Shown in pieces: positions 17,961 to 25,775 of a DNA stretch of 43,286 nt (its first letter is position 1; every line of letters starts with the position of its first letter). Source of the stretch: a bacterium (lineage in GTDB: Bacteria; Vulcanimicrobiota; Xenobia; Xenobiales; Xenobiaceae). The stretch spans positions 1-43,286 of the forward strand of contig JAFTAM010000178.1 of the NCBI GenBank assembly GCA_017458675.1, written 5' to 3'. A program made the translations under genes and the position numbers. Under the pieces are notes generated by a model, which did no database searches, had not been told where the DNA came from, and saw nothing but the letters and a program-made list of their open reading frames with translations.

Positions 17961-18009
17961 GCAGGCGAGCCCCGCCAAGCAGTTTGTCATCCTGGCCCTG
18001 TCTTTTATT

Positions 18010-18145
18010 GTCATCCTGAGCCTTCGGCGAAAGATCTGCCGTTTAAAGATTCTTCGCTTCGCTCAGAATGACAGCGTTTTTAGGTATCCTGAGCCGCCGG
18101 CGAAGGATCTGTCGTTTATAGATTCTTCGCTTCGCTCAGAATGAC
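18010..18145. repeat. Two dispersed palindromes in tandem (18010-18072 and 18084-18145)
   Basis: Each copy runs from a GTCATCCTGAGCC-type left arm (GTATCCTGAGCC in the second) through GGCGAA(A/G)GATCT, an AT-rich centre, and a GATTCTTCGCTTCGCTCAGA right arm ending in ATGAC. The two are nearly the same and 11 bases apart. A further left half-arm lies near 17985 and a decayed right-arm fragment near 18150-18168. They fill most of the 319-base gap 17961-18279 between the PLP enzyme and murI. Confidence 0.85.
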
Positions 18146-18242
18146 AGAATAAGAGCTCAGAATAACAGAGTTAAGTCTCTTAATGACAGATAAAGAGGAA
18201 GTTTTTGCTTAAATTAAAATAGAAGCACCGGAAATTTTAGTA

Positions 18243-18265
18243 TTGAAGCGCATAATGTACTTCAA
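18243..18265. promoter_or_regulatory. Palindromic candidate operator just before murI
   Basis: A 23-base dyad of the form TTGAAGnnCATaATGnnCTTCAA ends 4 bases before the GAGGA ribosome site (18269-18273) of murI. The arms match except at two inner positions. Its place suggests a repressor site or an mRNA hairpin controlling murI-uppP. Confidence 0.45.
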
Positions 18266-18279
18266 TTTGAGGATAATAT

Positions 18280-19095
18280 ATGCAGCGCAGACTAATCGGC
18301 GTATTTGATTCGGGGGTGGGCGGCCTGAGCGTGGCCCGTCATATTGACAGAGATTTGCCCAACACCTCTTTTATATATTTCGGCGACACCTATTACGTGC
18401 CTTACGGAGAGCGCGAGCCTCAGGAGGTCGTTCGGCTGATCGACAAGATCTGTCATCACCTGCTGGAAAGCAAGGCCGAGGCTCTGGTCATGGCCTGCAA
18501 TACCTCTTCGGCTTTGGCTTACGATCATGTCAAGGCCTGGAGTCCGGTTCCGGTCATAGGCATCATCGAAGAAGCGGCGCAGGCGGCTCTGCAGGCTTCG
18601 CGCCATGGCAGGATCGGCGTTTTGGCCAACATGCTTACCGCTTCCAGCGGAGCTTACGAACGGGCCTGCGCCAAGCATAAAGACGAATCCGCCCATAAAA
18701 GCGCCGAGGTCTTCCCGGTCGGCTGTCCCAAACTGGTGCCTTTGATCGAAAAGGGACAGGTTTCCGGAGCAGAGGCGGAGGCGGCTTTGCGCGAATATTG
18801 GCAGCCTTTGCTGAATAACGGTGTAGATACAGTCATCTTCGGCTGCACGCATTATCCTTTCCTGCGCCCTCTGCTGGAAAAAATTGCCGGTCCCGATATC
18901 GCCATTATCGACCCCGCCTATTATGTGGCCGAGCATTTGAAGCGTCTGGGCTTTGAAGCTGAAAATGAAGGCGAAGGCTGTTACGAGCCTGCCGAGCGCA
19001 TTTATCAGGTGAGCGGAGACGCCGATAAATTTGCACAGACCGCCGAAATTCTTTTGGGTTATAAGATTGGCAGAGTTGACCATATCAATTTATAG
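18280..19095 (+). CDS. murI: Glutamate racemase
   Basis: Converts L-glutamate to D-glutamate for peptidoglycan; cofactor-independent, using two cysteines. The 271-residue length is normal. Asp10 in FDSGVGGLS, Cys73 in ACNTSSA and Cys189 in GCTHYPFL are present, as are FGDTYYVPYGER and the IIDPA motif near the end. The ATG is preceded by GAGGA with a 6-base gap. uppP follows after 23 bases with its own strong ribosome site, so the two form an operon supplying cell-wall precursors. Confidence 0.96.
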   Translation: MQRRLIGVFDSGVGGLSVARHIDRDLPNTSFIYFGDTYYVPYGEREPQEVVRLIDKICHHLLESKAEALVMACNTSSALAYDHVKAWSPVPVIGIIEEAAQAALQASRHGRIGVLANMLTASSGAYERACAKHKDESAHKSAEVFPVGCPKLVPLIEKGQVSGAEAEAALREYWQPLLNNGVDTVIFGCTHYPFLRPLLEKIAGPDIAIIDPAYYVAEHLKRLGFEAENEGEGCYEPAERIYQVSGDADKFAQTAEILLGYKIGRVDHINL

Positions 19096-19118
19096 TTATT
19101 TGAGCGGAGGAGTTAATT

Positions 19119-20000
19119 ATGCCTGAACAGATATCGGCTTTACAGGCTCTGATTTTAGGTATAGTGGAAGGCATTACCGAGTTTCTGCCTATTTCTTCCA
19201 CGGGCCATTTGCTGGTGACTTCGCAGCTTCTGGATGTGGCCAACAGCTCGGGCACTTTTGAGATCGTCATTCAGCTGGGCGCGATTATCGCCGTTGTCAT
19301 CTATTATTGGAAGCGGCTCTGGGCCAAGCTGCAGCTCACTTTAAAAGACCCTAAAAATTTTAATTTGAAGGACGCCGACAATCCCTATCATTTCTGGATC
19401 AATCTCTTTGCGGCTTTCTTCCCGGCGGCTTTTGTGGGACTGCTCTGCCACGATTTTATCGACATGCTGCTGGAAGACCGCCATATGCAGGCCTACGCCA
19501 TCGCCTTTACGCTCTTTGTCGGCGGCATTGTGCTCTGGTGGGTGGACCGCAATGGCGACGCGCCTGCCGGTGAAAATGGAGCTGAAAAGGTCGATATTGA
19601 AAAGACCGATTATAAGGTCAGCCTGAAGCAGGCGATTTGGATCGGCGTGGCTCAGTGCTTTGCCCTGATCCCCGGCGTTTCCCGTTCCGGATCGACCATT
19701 GTGGGCGGCCTTCTGGTTGGCTTGAACAGAGCTCAGGCTACCGATTTTTCCTTCTTCCTTTCCATTCCCACTTTGGGCGCGGCTACCGTTTACACTTTAA
19801 TTAAAAGCTATGACAAGATCATGACCGTAGTGGGCGGCGGGGCTCTGAGCATCGGCTTAATCGTATCTTTTATTGTGGCTTATCTTTCCATAGGCTGGCT
19901 GCTCAGATACGTTTCCGCCAACAATTTAAAGGGCTTTGCGATCTACAGGATGATCGCCGGCGTCTTCATTGCCGGCTGGGCTTATTGGTTCCTGGCTTAA
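19119..20000 (+). CDS. uppP: Undecaprenyl-diphosphate phosphatase (UppP/BacA)
   Basis: An inner-membrane enzyme recycling undecaprenyl diphosphate to the monophosphate carrier used for peptidoglycan and O-antigen; often linked to bacitracin tolerance. The 293 residues span multiple hydrophobic helices. The family motifs are clear: EGITEFLPISSTGHL near residues 15-30, and PGVSRSGSTIVGGLL near 187-201. GGAGGAG lies 7 bases before the ATG. A T-tailed hairpin starts 30 bases after the stop codon. Confidence 0.97.
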   Translation: MPEQISALQALILGIVEGITEFLPISSTGHLLVTSQLLDVANSSGTFEIVIQLGAIIAVVIYYWKRLWAKLQLTLKDPKNFNLKDADNPYHFWINLFAAFFPAAFVGLLCHDFIDMLLEDRHMQAYAIAFTLFVGGIVLWWVDRNGDAPAGENGAEKVDIEKTDYKVSLKQAIWIGVAQCFALIPGVSRSGSTIVGGLLVGLNRAQATDFSFFLSIPTLGAATVYTLIKSYDKIMTVVGGGALSIGLIVSFIVAYLSIGWLLRYVSANNLKGFAIYRMIAGVFIAGWAYWFLA

Positions 20001-20029
20001 TACCGCTATTTAATTAAAGGCTAAATTGG

Positions 20030-20061
20030 GCTTCGGCAAGAATTTTGCCGGAGCTTTTTTT
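20030..20061 (+). terminator. Intrinsic terminator between uppP and anmK
   Basis: GCTTCGGCAA pairs with TTGCCGGAGC (one wobble pair) around a short AATT-type loop and is followed directly by seven Ts (20055-20061). The anmK ribosome site (CGAGG, 20065-20069) begins three bases later, leaving no room for a promoter in between. Confidence 0.85.
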
Positions 20062-20076
20062 GCACGAGGTTACAGC

Positions 20077-21240
20077 ATGGACCTTTTGGAGCGTTACCGC
20101 AGTTTAGAGAATCCCAGAATTATCGGCCTGATGTCAGGCACCTCCGTCGACGCCATAGATGCGGCGCTGGTGGAGATAAAGCCGAAGCTGCGCCTTTTGA
20201 GGCTTGCCTCTTTGGATCTGCCTGACAAGGTGCGCCGCCGGCTCCATGATTTTTTTAAGAATAAAGCCGATACCGCCGATCTCTTGAAAATGCATTGGCT
20301 TTTCGGCGATCTTCTGGCCCGGGCAGCTCAAAAAGCCATGGGCGAACCGGGGACGGAAGGCTATATCAAAGCCGATTTAATCGCCTCGCACGGTCAGACG
20401 GTCTTTCACCTGCCGCAGGAAGAGGATTATCTGGGCTTTAAGGTCCGAGGCACTCTGCAGCTGGGCGAAGGCGCGGTCATAGCTGAAAAGACTCAGTGTC
20501 TTACGGTCTGCGATTTCCGTCCTCAGGATCTGGCCTCCGGAGGACAGGGCGCGCCTTTAGTTCCCTTTGTAGATAAAACTGTTTTTTATTCTCCCGACTG
20601 CGACAGAATAGCTCTCAATATCGGCGGCATGGCCAACATAACCTGGATACCCAAAGACAGAAACGCGCTTTGTCTGGCCTGCGATACCGGTCCCGGCAAC
20701 GTGCTTATGGATCGTCTGGCCGAGATTTATCTGCATGAAAGCTGCGATCGGGACGGCGCTCTGGCTATGCGGGGCAAGGTAATTGAGGAACTGCTCGCCG
20801 AGCTCATGCAGCATCCTTTCCTGCGCAAGAGCTGGCCTAAGTCGACCGGACGCGAAGAATTCGGAGAGGAAATGGCCGAAGGACTTTATGAACGGGCTTT
20901 GGCCAACGGCTGGCCCATTGAGGACCTGATGCGCACTCTGGCGGCCTTTACGGCGGCCTCAATAAGCATGCACATTAAGAGCGCGGCCAAAGGCAAGGTG
21001 GAAATTGTAACAGGAGGCGGCGGCGTCAACAATAAGGCCGTCATGCTGGAGCTGCGCCGATGCATGGGAGAGCAGGCGGAATTTCTCTCTATGGAGAGTC
21101 TGGGCGTTCCGGCTCAGGCCCGCGAGGCCATGGCCTTTGCCGTACTGGGCCACTGCTGCGCCATGGGCGTTCCCTGCAACCTGCCCAGCGCCACCGGAGC
21201 CGGCCGGGACTGCGTTTTAGGCAAGATCGTTCTGCCCTAG
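20077..21240 (+). CDS. anmK: Anhydro-N-acetylmuramic acid kinase
   Basis: Opens and phosphorylates 1,6-anhydroMurNAc from wall turnover to MurNAc-6-phosphate, feeding peptidoglycan recycling. It has 387 residues from ATG 20077, preferred over the upstream TTG at 20026, which lies inside the terminator hairpin; CGAGG is 7 bases before the ATG. Motifs: IIGLMSGTSVDAIDAAL (phosphate-binding start, 15-31), ASHGQTVFHLP, VCDFRPQDLASGGQGAPLVP, NIGGMANITWIP and CDTGPGNVLMD. It follows murI-uppP in the same direction, which fits a cell-wall role. MurQ, the usual next enzyme, is not in the window. Confidence 0.96.
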   Translation: MDLLERYRSLENPRIIGLMSGTSVDAIDAALVEIKPKLRLLRLASLDLPDKVRRRLHDFFKNKADTADLLKMHWLFGDLLARAAQKAMGEPGTEGYIKADLIASHGQTVFHLPQEEDYLGFKVRGTLQLGEGAVIAEKTQCLTVCDFRPQDLASGGQGAPLVPFVDKTVFYSPDCDRIALNIGGMANITWIPKDRNALCLACDTGPGNVLMDRLAEIYLHESCDRDGALAMRGKVIEELLAELMQHPFLRKSWPKSTGREEFGEEMAEGLYERALANGWPIEDLMRTLAAFTAASISMHIKSAAKGKVEIVTGGGGVNNKAVMLELRRCMGEQAEFLSMESLGVPAQAREAMAFAVLGHCCAMGVPCNLPSATGAGRDCVLGKIVLP

Positions 21241-21331
21241 ATTTCCCTGGCTGCTCTTTTATCTGACATTGAAATAGCAGCGAAGAACTATAATAGATAT
21301 TTTGCCTGAGGCTCATGATGACAGAAAGCGC

Positions 21332-21357
21332 TGTCATTCTGAGCGCAGCGAAGAATC
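21332..21357. repeat. Half copy of the dispersed palindrome
   Basis: GTCATTCTGAGCGCAGCGAA followed by GAATCT matches the left arm of the family. The expected right arm is broken: a rearranged TTCCTTCGCAGATTCTG and a stray GTCATGCTGAG (21403) follow. It lies in the gap between anmK and the convergent small secreted-protein gene. Confidence 0.75.
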
Positions 21358-21448
21358 TATAAACGACAGTTCCTTCGCAGATTCTGTGCGCAAGCCTCGT
21401 ACTGTCATGCTGAGTCATATGTGCTGCGCCGGAACAATATATAAGGCT

Positions 21449-21760
21449 TCAGTGTTCGTGGCGGCCGTGAGGGCTGTAGCTGCAGCTTCCGTAACCGTTG
21501 GATCCGCAGTAGCGGCAGCGGTTGGCTGTGTGCCCGTGGCGGTGCCTTTTAAACGGACTGTAGCTGCAGCTTCCATAGCCGTTGGAGCCGCAGAATTCAC
21601 AGCGGTCGGCGTAATCGACATGTTCATGGCAGCGGTTTGGACTGTAGCTGCAGCTTCCGTAACCGGTAGAGCCGCAGTAGCGGCATTCGGCGATCGCCGA
21701 AGCGGCCGTAAGACTGATAAAAGTTAATAAGCAGAGAACTGCTGCAGTTAGCCTGTTCAT
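21449..21760 (-). CDS. Small secreted protein with three CxxC / GYGSCSYSP repeats
   Basis: A 103-residue protein with a signal peptide (about 1-24, ending in SAIA) followed only by three near-identical units of about 28 residues. Each unit has the form C-x-[YF]-C-G-S-x-G-Y-G-S-C-S-Y-S-P, then a His-rich tail (HEH, HRHGH, HEH). Cysteines fall at 26/29/37, 54/57/65 and 82/85/93. The spaced Cys and His suggest a metal-binding or zinc-knuckle unit, exported. Similar CGSTxYG-SCPYSP-type repeats occur in other bacteria as small unstudied units; that recollection is not verified here. No strong ribosome site was found. The reverse strand is also open, but the clear signal peptide plus repeat argues for this frame. 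Confidence 0.72.
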   Translation of the reverse strand: MNRLTAAVLCLLTFISLTAASAIAECRYCGSTGYGSCSYSPNRCHEHVDYADRCEFCGSNGYGSCSYSPFKRHRHGHTANRCRYCGSNGYGSCSYSPHGRHEH

Positions 21761-21894
21761 GTTGTAAGCTCAACTTTCCGGAAAATAGAATTTTTTTACA
21801 AATTCGCAAACTATAAGGCAAATTCTTTCTGCTTTTTTATGTAAAATATAATTATTGATAAGCTTGTAAGAGCGGAAAGGTCTTTGCGGAAGAT

Positions 21895-23385
21895 ATGGAC
21901 GATAAAATAATAGGCGCCGACTGCGGCGGCGAAGACATGAATGATAAAGAACTGGCTGAATTATTTGTCAAAGCGAGCCATAATTTTTTCTTTGGCAAAG
22001 ACTGTTCAGCGGAGAATTGGAAAAAAGGCGTTATATGCTTGCATAAGGCTATTGAGCTTGGCTGTATAGCAGCTTACAGTATGTTAAGTTCGGCATACCT
22101 GCTTTCTGACAAGCAGGAAGATATAGAAAAAGGACTTGAGATTCTCAGGAAAGGCGCTGATTTAGGGAACGCTGACTGTCTGGCGGAATTGGGAAACCTG
22201 TATTTTGACGGTCGCCATGTTGAGAAAGATGCAGTCAAGGCCTTCGAATATTGGAGCAAAGCGGCTGAAAAGGGACATCCGGAGGCCATGTATAAGCTCG
22301 GATATACAGACGGCAATAACGAGCAGTCGGAAGCTATTGAAGCTTTGGTAAGACAGGCGGAAATGGGCAGCAGCCTCAGCTGCCTGGTGTTGGGATATAT
22401 GTATTACAGCGGCGGCGGTCCTGTTGAACAGGATTACAAGAAGGCTTACAGATACTTAAAAAAGTGCGCTGACTGCGACGATGCTATTAAATATAGCATT
22501 TTGGGGTTCATGTACTATCACGGACACTATGTCGCCCGAAATAGAAAGACAGCTTTAAGGTTTTTCAAAAAGGCTGTTAAATGCGGCCAGTCCGAATGTT
22601 TCAATTTATTCGGTGCGGACGTTACAGCAATGGTAGCCGAAGCTGAGCGTTATTTAGGGATGCTGTATTATACAGAAGAAGAACTGATTAAGCCGAATTT
22701 TAAAAAAGCCTTTGAATATTTCAGTTCCTCTTCAAAAAAAGGCTCCGGTGATGCTGAGTTTTTTGTAGGTTTCATGTACTTAAAGGGAGATTATGTCGAG
22801 GCAAACTCAGATGAAGCGGTTAAGCATTTTGAGCACGCGGCAGAAAACAGCACCATATCCGCTTATTTTGTCGGTTCGATGTATTTAGACGGCGCCTTTG
22901 GCGAACCGGACACGGAGAAGGCGGCTTATTATTTGCAAAAGGCTGCTGACGGCGGAAATGACGAGGCCCAATTCAAACTGGCCGGTCTTTTGCTTAATGA
23001 AGACTGCAGTGAGGAGAATATTGATAAGGTTTTGACTTTGCTTAAACGCTCAGCCGATCAGAATAATGTCGACGCTGAATACGCTTTGGGCGCCATATAT
23101 CTGATGCTGTCAGGCAGCATTGAAGAAAATACTGAAAATAACAGAGAAACCGGGCTGAAGTATTTAAAATCTGCAGCACTCCATGAACAGCCGAACGCAT
23201 GCTTTGACTTAGGCCGCATGTATTTGGAAGGCGACGGTATTGAGCAGGATCAGGTTAACGGCTTGAGCCTGATTACTAAGGCGGCTTGCAGCGGGAACAG
23301 CGACGCCATTAAATACATGATGAATTTGGGCAATGAAGAAAACGAAGATAACGATCTTTGTGAAGACGTTGAAGCCGATTCATGA
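21895..23385 (+). CDS. Sel1-like repeat (TPR-type) protein
   Basis: A 496-residue protein made almost wholly of Sel1 repeats, alpha-helical pairs of about 36 residues that form protein-interaction solenoids. About ten to twelve units are seen from residue 30 on, with repeated LGxMYxxG and KAxxYxxKAAxxGxxxA patterns. No signal peptide or membrane segment is present, so it is probably cytoplasmic. The acidic C-terminus (after about 480) is likely disordered. The segment EYWSKAAEKG...AMYKLGY closely matches the two Sel1 proteins at 34362 and 35730, so all three are paralogues. ATG 21895 is used; ATG 21937 is an alternative. A TATAAT at 21847-21852 may be its -10 element, without a clear -35. Confidence 0.88.
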   Translation: MDDKIIGADCGGEDMNDKELAELFVKASHNFFFGKDCSAENWKKGVICLHKAIELGCIAAYSMLSSAYLLSDKQEDIEKGLEILRKGADLGNADCLAELGNLYFDGRHVEKDAVKAFEYWSKAAEKGHPEAMYKLGYTDGNNEQSEAIEALVRQAEMGSSLSCLVLGYMYYSGGGPVEQDYKKAYRYLKKCADCDDAIKYSILGFMYYHGHYVARNRKTALRFFKKAVKCGQSECFNLFGADVTAMVAEAERYLGMLYYTEEELIKPNFKKAFEYFSSSSKKGSGDAEFFVGFMYLKGDYVEANSDEAVKHFEHAAENSTISAYFVGSMYLDGAFGEPDTEKAAYYLQKAADGGNDEAQFKLAGLLLNEDCSEENIDKVLTLLKRSADQNNVDAEYALGAIYLMLSGSIEENTENNRETGLKYLKSAALHEQPNACFDLGRMYLEGDGIEQDQVNGLSLITKAACSGNSDAIKYMMNLGNEENEDNDLCEDVEADS

Positions 23386-23450
23386 TACTTAGGCAGCGAC
23401 GGTACTGACGGCGGGGGAGCATTAGCAAAATCTGCTTCGGCAGCGTACTT

Positions 23451-23488
23451 AAAAAAAAGAGGCGGTCTGTCAAATTGAAGGCCGCCTC
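23451..23488 (-). terminator. Intrinsic terminator of the STAS gene
   Basis: Read leftward, GAGGCGGCC pairs with GACCGCCTC (23488-23459, one wobble pair) and is followed by eight Ts (23458-23451). It lies 35 bases beyond the STAS stop codon. It may also stop rightward transcripts from the Sel1 gene, though with a weak T run. Confidence 0.8.
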
Positions 23489-23523
23489 AAAAAATTTATG
23501 TACGAAAAACAGCTGCGAAAGCT

Positions 23524-23874
23524 TTATTCAGCTTTGAAAGCTTCTATGGCTTGATCGTTGTTTTCAAAAATTTTGAAGATCTTAATAAGTCCGGTAATAG
23601 TAAAAACCTTTTTAATCTGCTGATCGACACATACTAAGAAGATATGGCCGCTCTGCTCGCGCACCTTTTTGAGAGCGCCGATTAAAACTCCCAGGCCGGT
23701 ACTGTCTATATAGCGCACCTGCTCCAGATTGATAATCAAATTATAAGAGCCTTTTTCTATCAGCGCATTGATTACTTGCTTTACTTGAGGAGACGTGTAG
23801 ACGTCTATCTCTCCGTTAATACTTACAATCTCAGCTACATTTTCTACGGTGCTTGTGCTGACTTTAATATCCAA
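23524..23874 (-). CDS. STAS-domain anti-sigma factor antagonist
   Basis: A 116-residue single STAS domain of the SpoIIAA/RsbV type. These bind and neutralise an anti-sigma kinase when unphosphorylated. The phosphorylatable serine is Ser58 in YIDSTGLGVL; the N-terminal strand GEIDVYTSP is also typical. It starts with TTG, supported by a strong GGAGGA (23887-23882) 7 bases upstream. No anti-sigma kinase, PP2C phosphatase or sigma factor is adjacent, so the partner is elsewhere. It is followed by a T-tailed terminator and preceded by a 10-bp inverted repeat. Confidence 0.93.
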   Translation of the reverse strand: MDIKVSTSTVENVAEIVSINGEIDVYTSPQVKQVINALIEKGSYNLIINLEQVRYIDSTGLGVLIGALKKVREQSGHIFLVCVDQQIKKVFTITGLIKIFKIFENNDQAIEAFKAE

Positions 23875-23981
23875 AACAGAGTCCTCCGGAATATCTGCTG
23901 ACTGGAAGCTGCCATTGCCTGACAGCTGCAGCCTTTTATGCTATTGGTAAATCAGTTCGATAATTCGTATAAATTAACACT

Positions 23982-24009
23982 GCCTATGACAATTATATAT
24001 GTCATAGGC
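23982..24009. repeat. Perfect 10-bp inverted repeat upstream of the STAS gene
   Basis: GCCTATGACA, eight AT-only bases, TGTCATAGGC. It lies in the 189-base gap between the YtxH-like stop (24064) and the STAS start (23874). It has no T run in either direction, so it may be an operator, a processing hairpin or a weak terminator for the upstream gene. Confidence 0.6.
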
Positions 24010-24063
24010 CGTCATTCAAGTTACATCCGAAAAATATAATCCTCGGAAGCAAAAAACAAAAGC

Positions 24064-24381
24064 TTACTCAGCGTCAGCGGGAGCGTCAGCTTCTGCAGCT
24101 TCTTCGGTTACGGGAGCGTCCTCAACGGGAGCCTCTTCGGTTTCTGCAGCGGGCTCTTCCTCGCCTTTGTGCATGCGGTTGGTGAGTTCGGCGGCTTTCT
24201 GACGGTACTCGTTCCAGAGATCAGCCATTTTGGACTTATATTCTGATGTGCGGTCGTTGATAATGCGACGGTTTTCTTCACCTGAATTCGGAGATAAAAT
24301 CATGCCGATGGAAACTCCGACCGCCGTTCCGGCTGCCAGTCCTAAAATAAAACCTAATCCTGTACTGCAAGTTCTTTTCAT
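24064..24381 (-). CDS. YtxH-like (gas-vesicle-protein-like) small membrane protein
   Basis: A 105-residue protein. ATG 24381 is chosen over the 36-bases-longer frame because GAGAGGAAC lies just upstream and the hydrophobic segment then sits at the N-terminus. Residues about 7-30 form a Gly/Ala-rich membrane helix (GFILGLAAGTAVGVSIGMIL), followed by SPNSGEENRR and an amphipathic helical stretch, as in YtxH-domain proteins of the envelope stress type. The last 40 residues are an acidic Ala/Glu/Pro tail. The function of the family is unclear. A short dyad TGACTAATGTCA lies upstream (about 24405-24416). Confidence 0.8.
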   Translation of the reverse strand: MKRTCSTGLGFILGLAAGTAVGVSIGMILSPNSGEENRRIINDRTSEYKSKMADLWNEYRQKAAELTNRMHKGEEEPAAETEEAPVEDAPVTEEAAEADAPADAE

Positions 24382-24523
24382 AATGAAGTTCCTCTCGCTT
24401 ATTGTGACTAATGTCAATCTTTTAAAGATATGCCCGCTGATTTTAGCTTAACCTAAAATATTCACAGGCGCTATGAATAAAAAATATACCTTTTGCCCTT
24501 CTCTTGTAAGAGTAATAAACCTG

Positions 24524-25771
24524 CTAATTTAAAAAATTTATATTCAATTTTTGGGAGGCGGCTGTCTTTATAATGGGCAGAAGGCCGAAAAATACAGATG
24601 CGGCTATCCCCAGGAGAAATGCCTGCAGCAGCAGAGCAGAAGGGCATAGGAAGGGCTGAGGGCCGGCAGAGGTGATCATAGAGCGGCTGAGGCAGAACCT
24701 GTTGAGCAGATCTCCTGCGGTTATGCCTGCCGCAATACCCGTAATATTTCCGAGCAGTCCGATATACAGGCAGCGTATGCAGTAAATTTTAATTATGTCG
24801 CTCAGGGAAGCTCCCAACACTCTGTAAAGTACCAGCTGAGGCAGGTTTTGTCTGACCTCCAGGCTTATGCCTGCATACAGACTCATGCCGGTGCAGCAGG
24901 TCAAAAGCAGGCAGAAAAAGCCTGAACCGATTTTAAACCACTTGATTATTTCGCCGGTCTGTCCGGCGGCTTTCAGATCCGGGCTGAAGAGATGTTTGAC
25001 GGACGCTTTCTCCAGCACCTGAGGCACATGCTGCGGACTTTCCAATTTGAGGATCAGACCGTGGCAGATCAGAGGCTCAAGATTGTAAAGCTGCGCTTTC
25101 TCATAGGAGATAGCGGGGCCTCCTATGCCGATGAGAGGAGATATGCCCGCAATGCGGCACCTGAGCCTAAACGGCTTTTTGCCGTCGTTCCTAAAGCCGG
25201 ATCTGCCGATAAAGACGGAAAAATGATGATTTACCAAAACTTGAGGGTCTATAGCCGGAAGATGGGTATGTATGCTCAGGCCTGCATTTACGGTATCCAT
25301 GACCGCCGCCGGCAGGAGACAGTCCTCACAGCCGGGCTCGCCGCCGTATTCCAGACTGTTTTCCCTGCACAAGAGCTTGATAAAATCGGCGTCGACCGCT
25401 TCCGTTACAATATCGCTGCAGAATGACTGCTGCATGTAGTCGGCTTGCAGACGGGAGGGCCTGGTCAGACGGGCCTGACGGTAAACTTGCACTACGCCCG
25501 GTATGCCTTTTATGAAGTTAAAGGTCTCTTCGTCTATCTCTTCGCTTACCTTGACCGGTCCCAGAGTGACGGATTCCGGCTTAAGCCTGATAATCTCCGG
25601 CATTGAGCCTAATATTTTATGTCTGACGATATTCTGAACTCCGGCGGCGGTTCCGAAGATAATGATAAAGACGGCGACGGTAAAGGCCAGACAGAATATG
25701 GCGTTAAAATTTTTGTAGGGAGGATCTCCGATCTCTCCGGCTGCCAGGCGTATGATTCGGGAAAACAACAT
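24524..25771 (-). CDS. ABC transporter permease, FtsX/MacB type
   Basis: A 415-residue permease of the MacB/LolC/FtsX superfamily (type VII). One membrane helix lies near the N-terminus (about 26-48), a long extracytoplasmic domain of about 230 residues follows, and three helices close the protein (about 285-307, 333-360, 383-405). This four-helix layout is characteristic. It begins 4 bases after the ATPase stop codon, so the two are translationally coupled. Such pairs move lipoproteins, peptides or envelope signals without a typical channel. No adaptor or substrate gene is adjacent, so the cargo is unknown. Confidence 0.88.
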   Translation of the reverse strand: MLFSRIIRLAAGEIGDPPYKNFNAIFCLAFTVAVFIIIFGTAAGVQNIVRHKILGSMPEIIRLKPESVTLGPVKVSEEIDEETFNFIKGIPGVVQVYRQARLTRPSRLQADYMQQSFCSDIVTEAVDADFIKLLCRENSLEYGGEPGCEDCLLPAAVMDTVNAGLSIHTHLPAIDPQVLVNHHFSVFIGRSGFRNDGKKPFRLRCRIAGISPLIGIGGPAISYEKAQLYNLEPLICHGLILKLESPQHVPQVLEKASVKHLFSPDLKAAGQTGEIIKWFKIGSGFFCLLLTCCTGMSLYAGISLEVRQNLPQLVLYRVLGASLSDIIKIYCIRCLYIGLLGNITGIAAGITAGDLLNRFCLSRSMITSAGPQPFLCPSALLLQAFLLGIAASVFFGLLPIIKTAASQKLNINFLN

Positions 25772-25775
25772 ATTT

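Noticed and set aside
18292-19083. 263-codon minus-strand frame opposite murI
   Set aside because: murI is certain from its two catalytic cysteines; the antisense frame has no family features.
20026-20076. Longer anmK start at 20026
   Set aside because: It lies within the terminator hairpin and adds no family sequence; ATG 20077 has a ribosome site.
21302-21727. 141-codon plus-strand frame antisense to the Cys-repeat protein
   Set aside because: It reads through the dispersed palindrome, and its Ala/Val-rich repeats mirror the antisense; the minus frame has a signal peptide and structured repeats.
24400-24420. FNR/CRP-type site upstream of the YtxH-like gene
   Set aside because: TTGTGACTAATGTCAA resembles such boxes, but one half is imperfect and there is no supporting promoter; it is left as a remark only.
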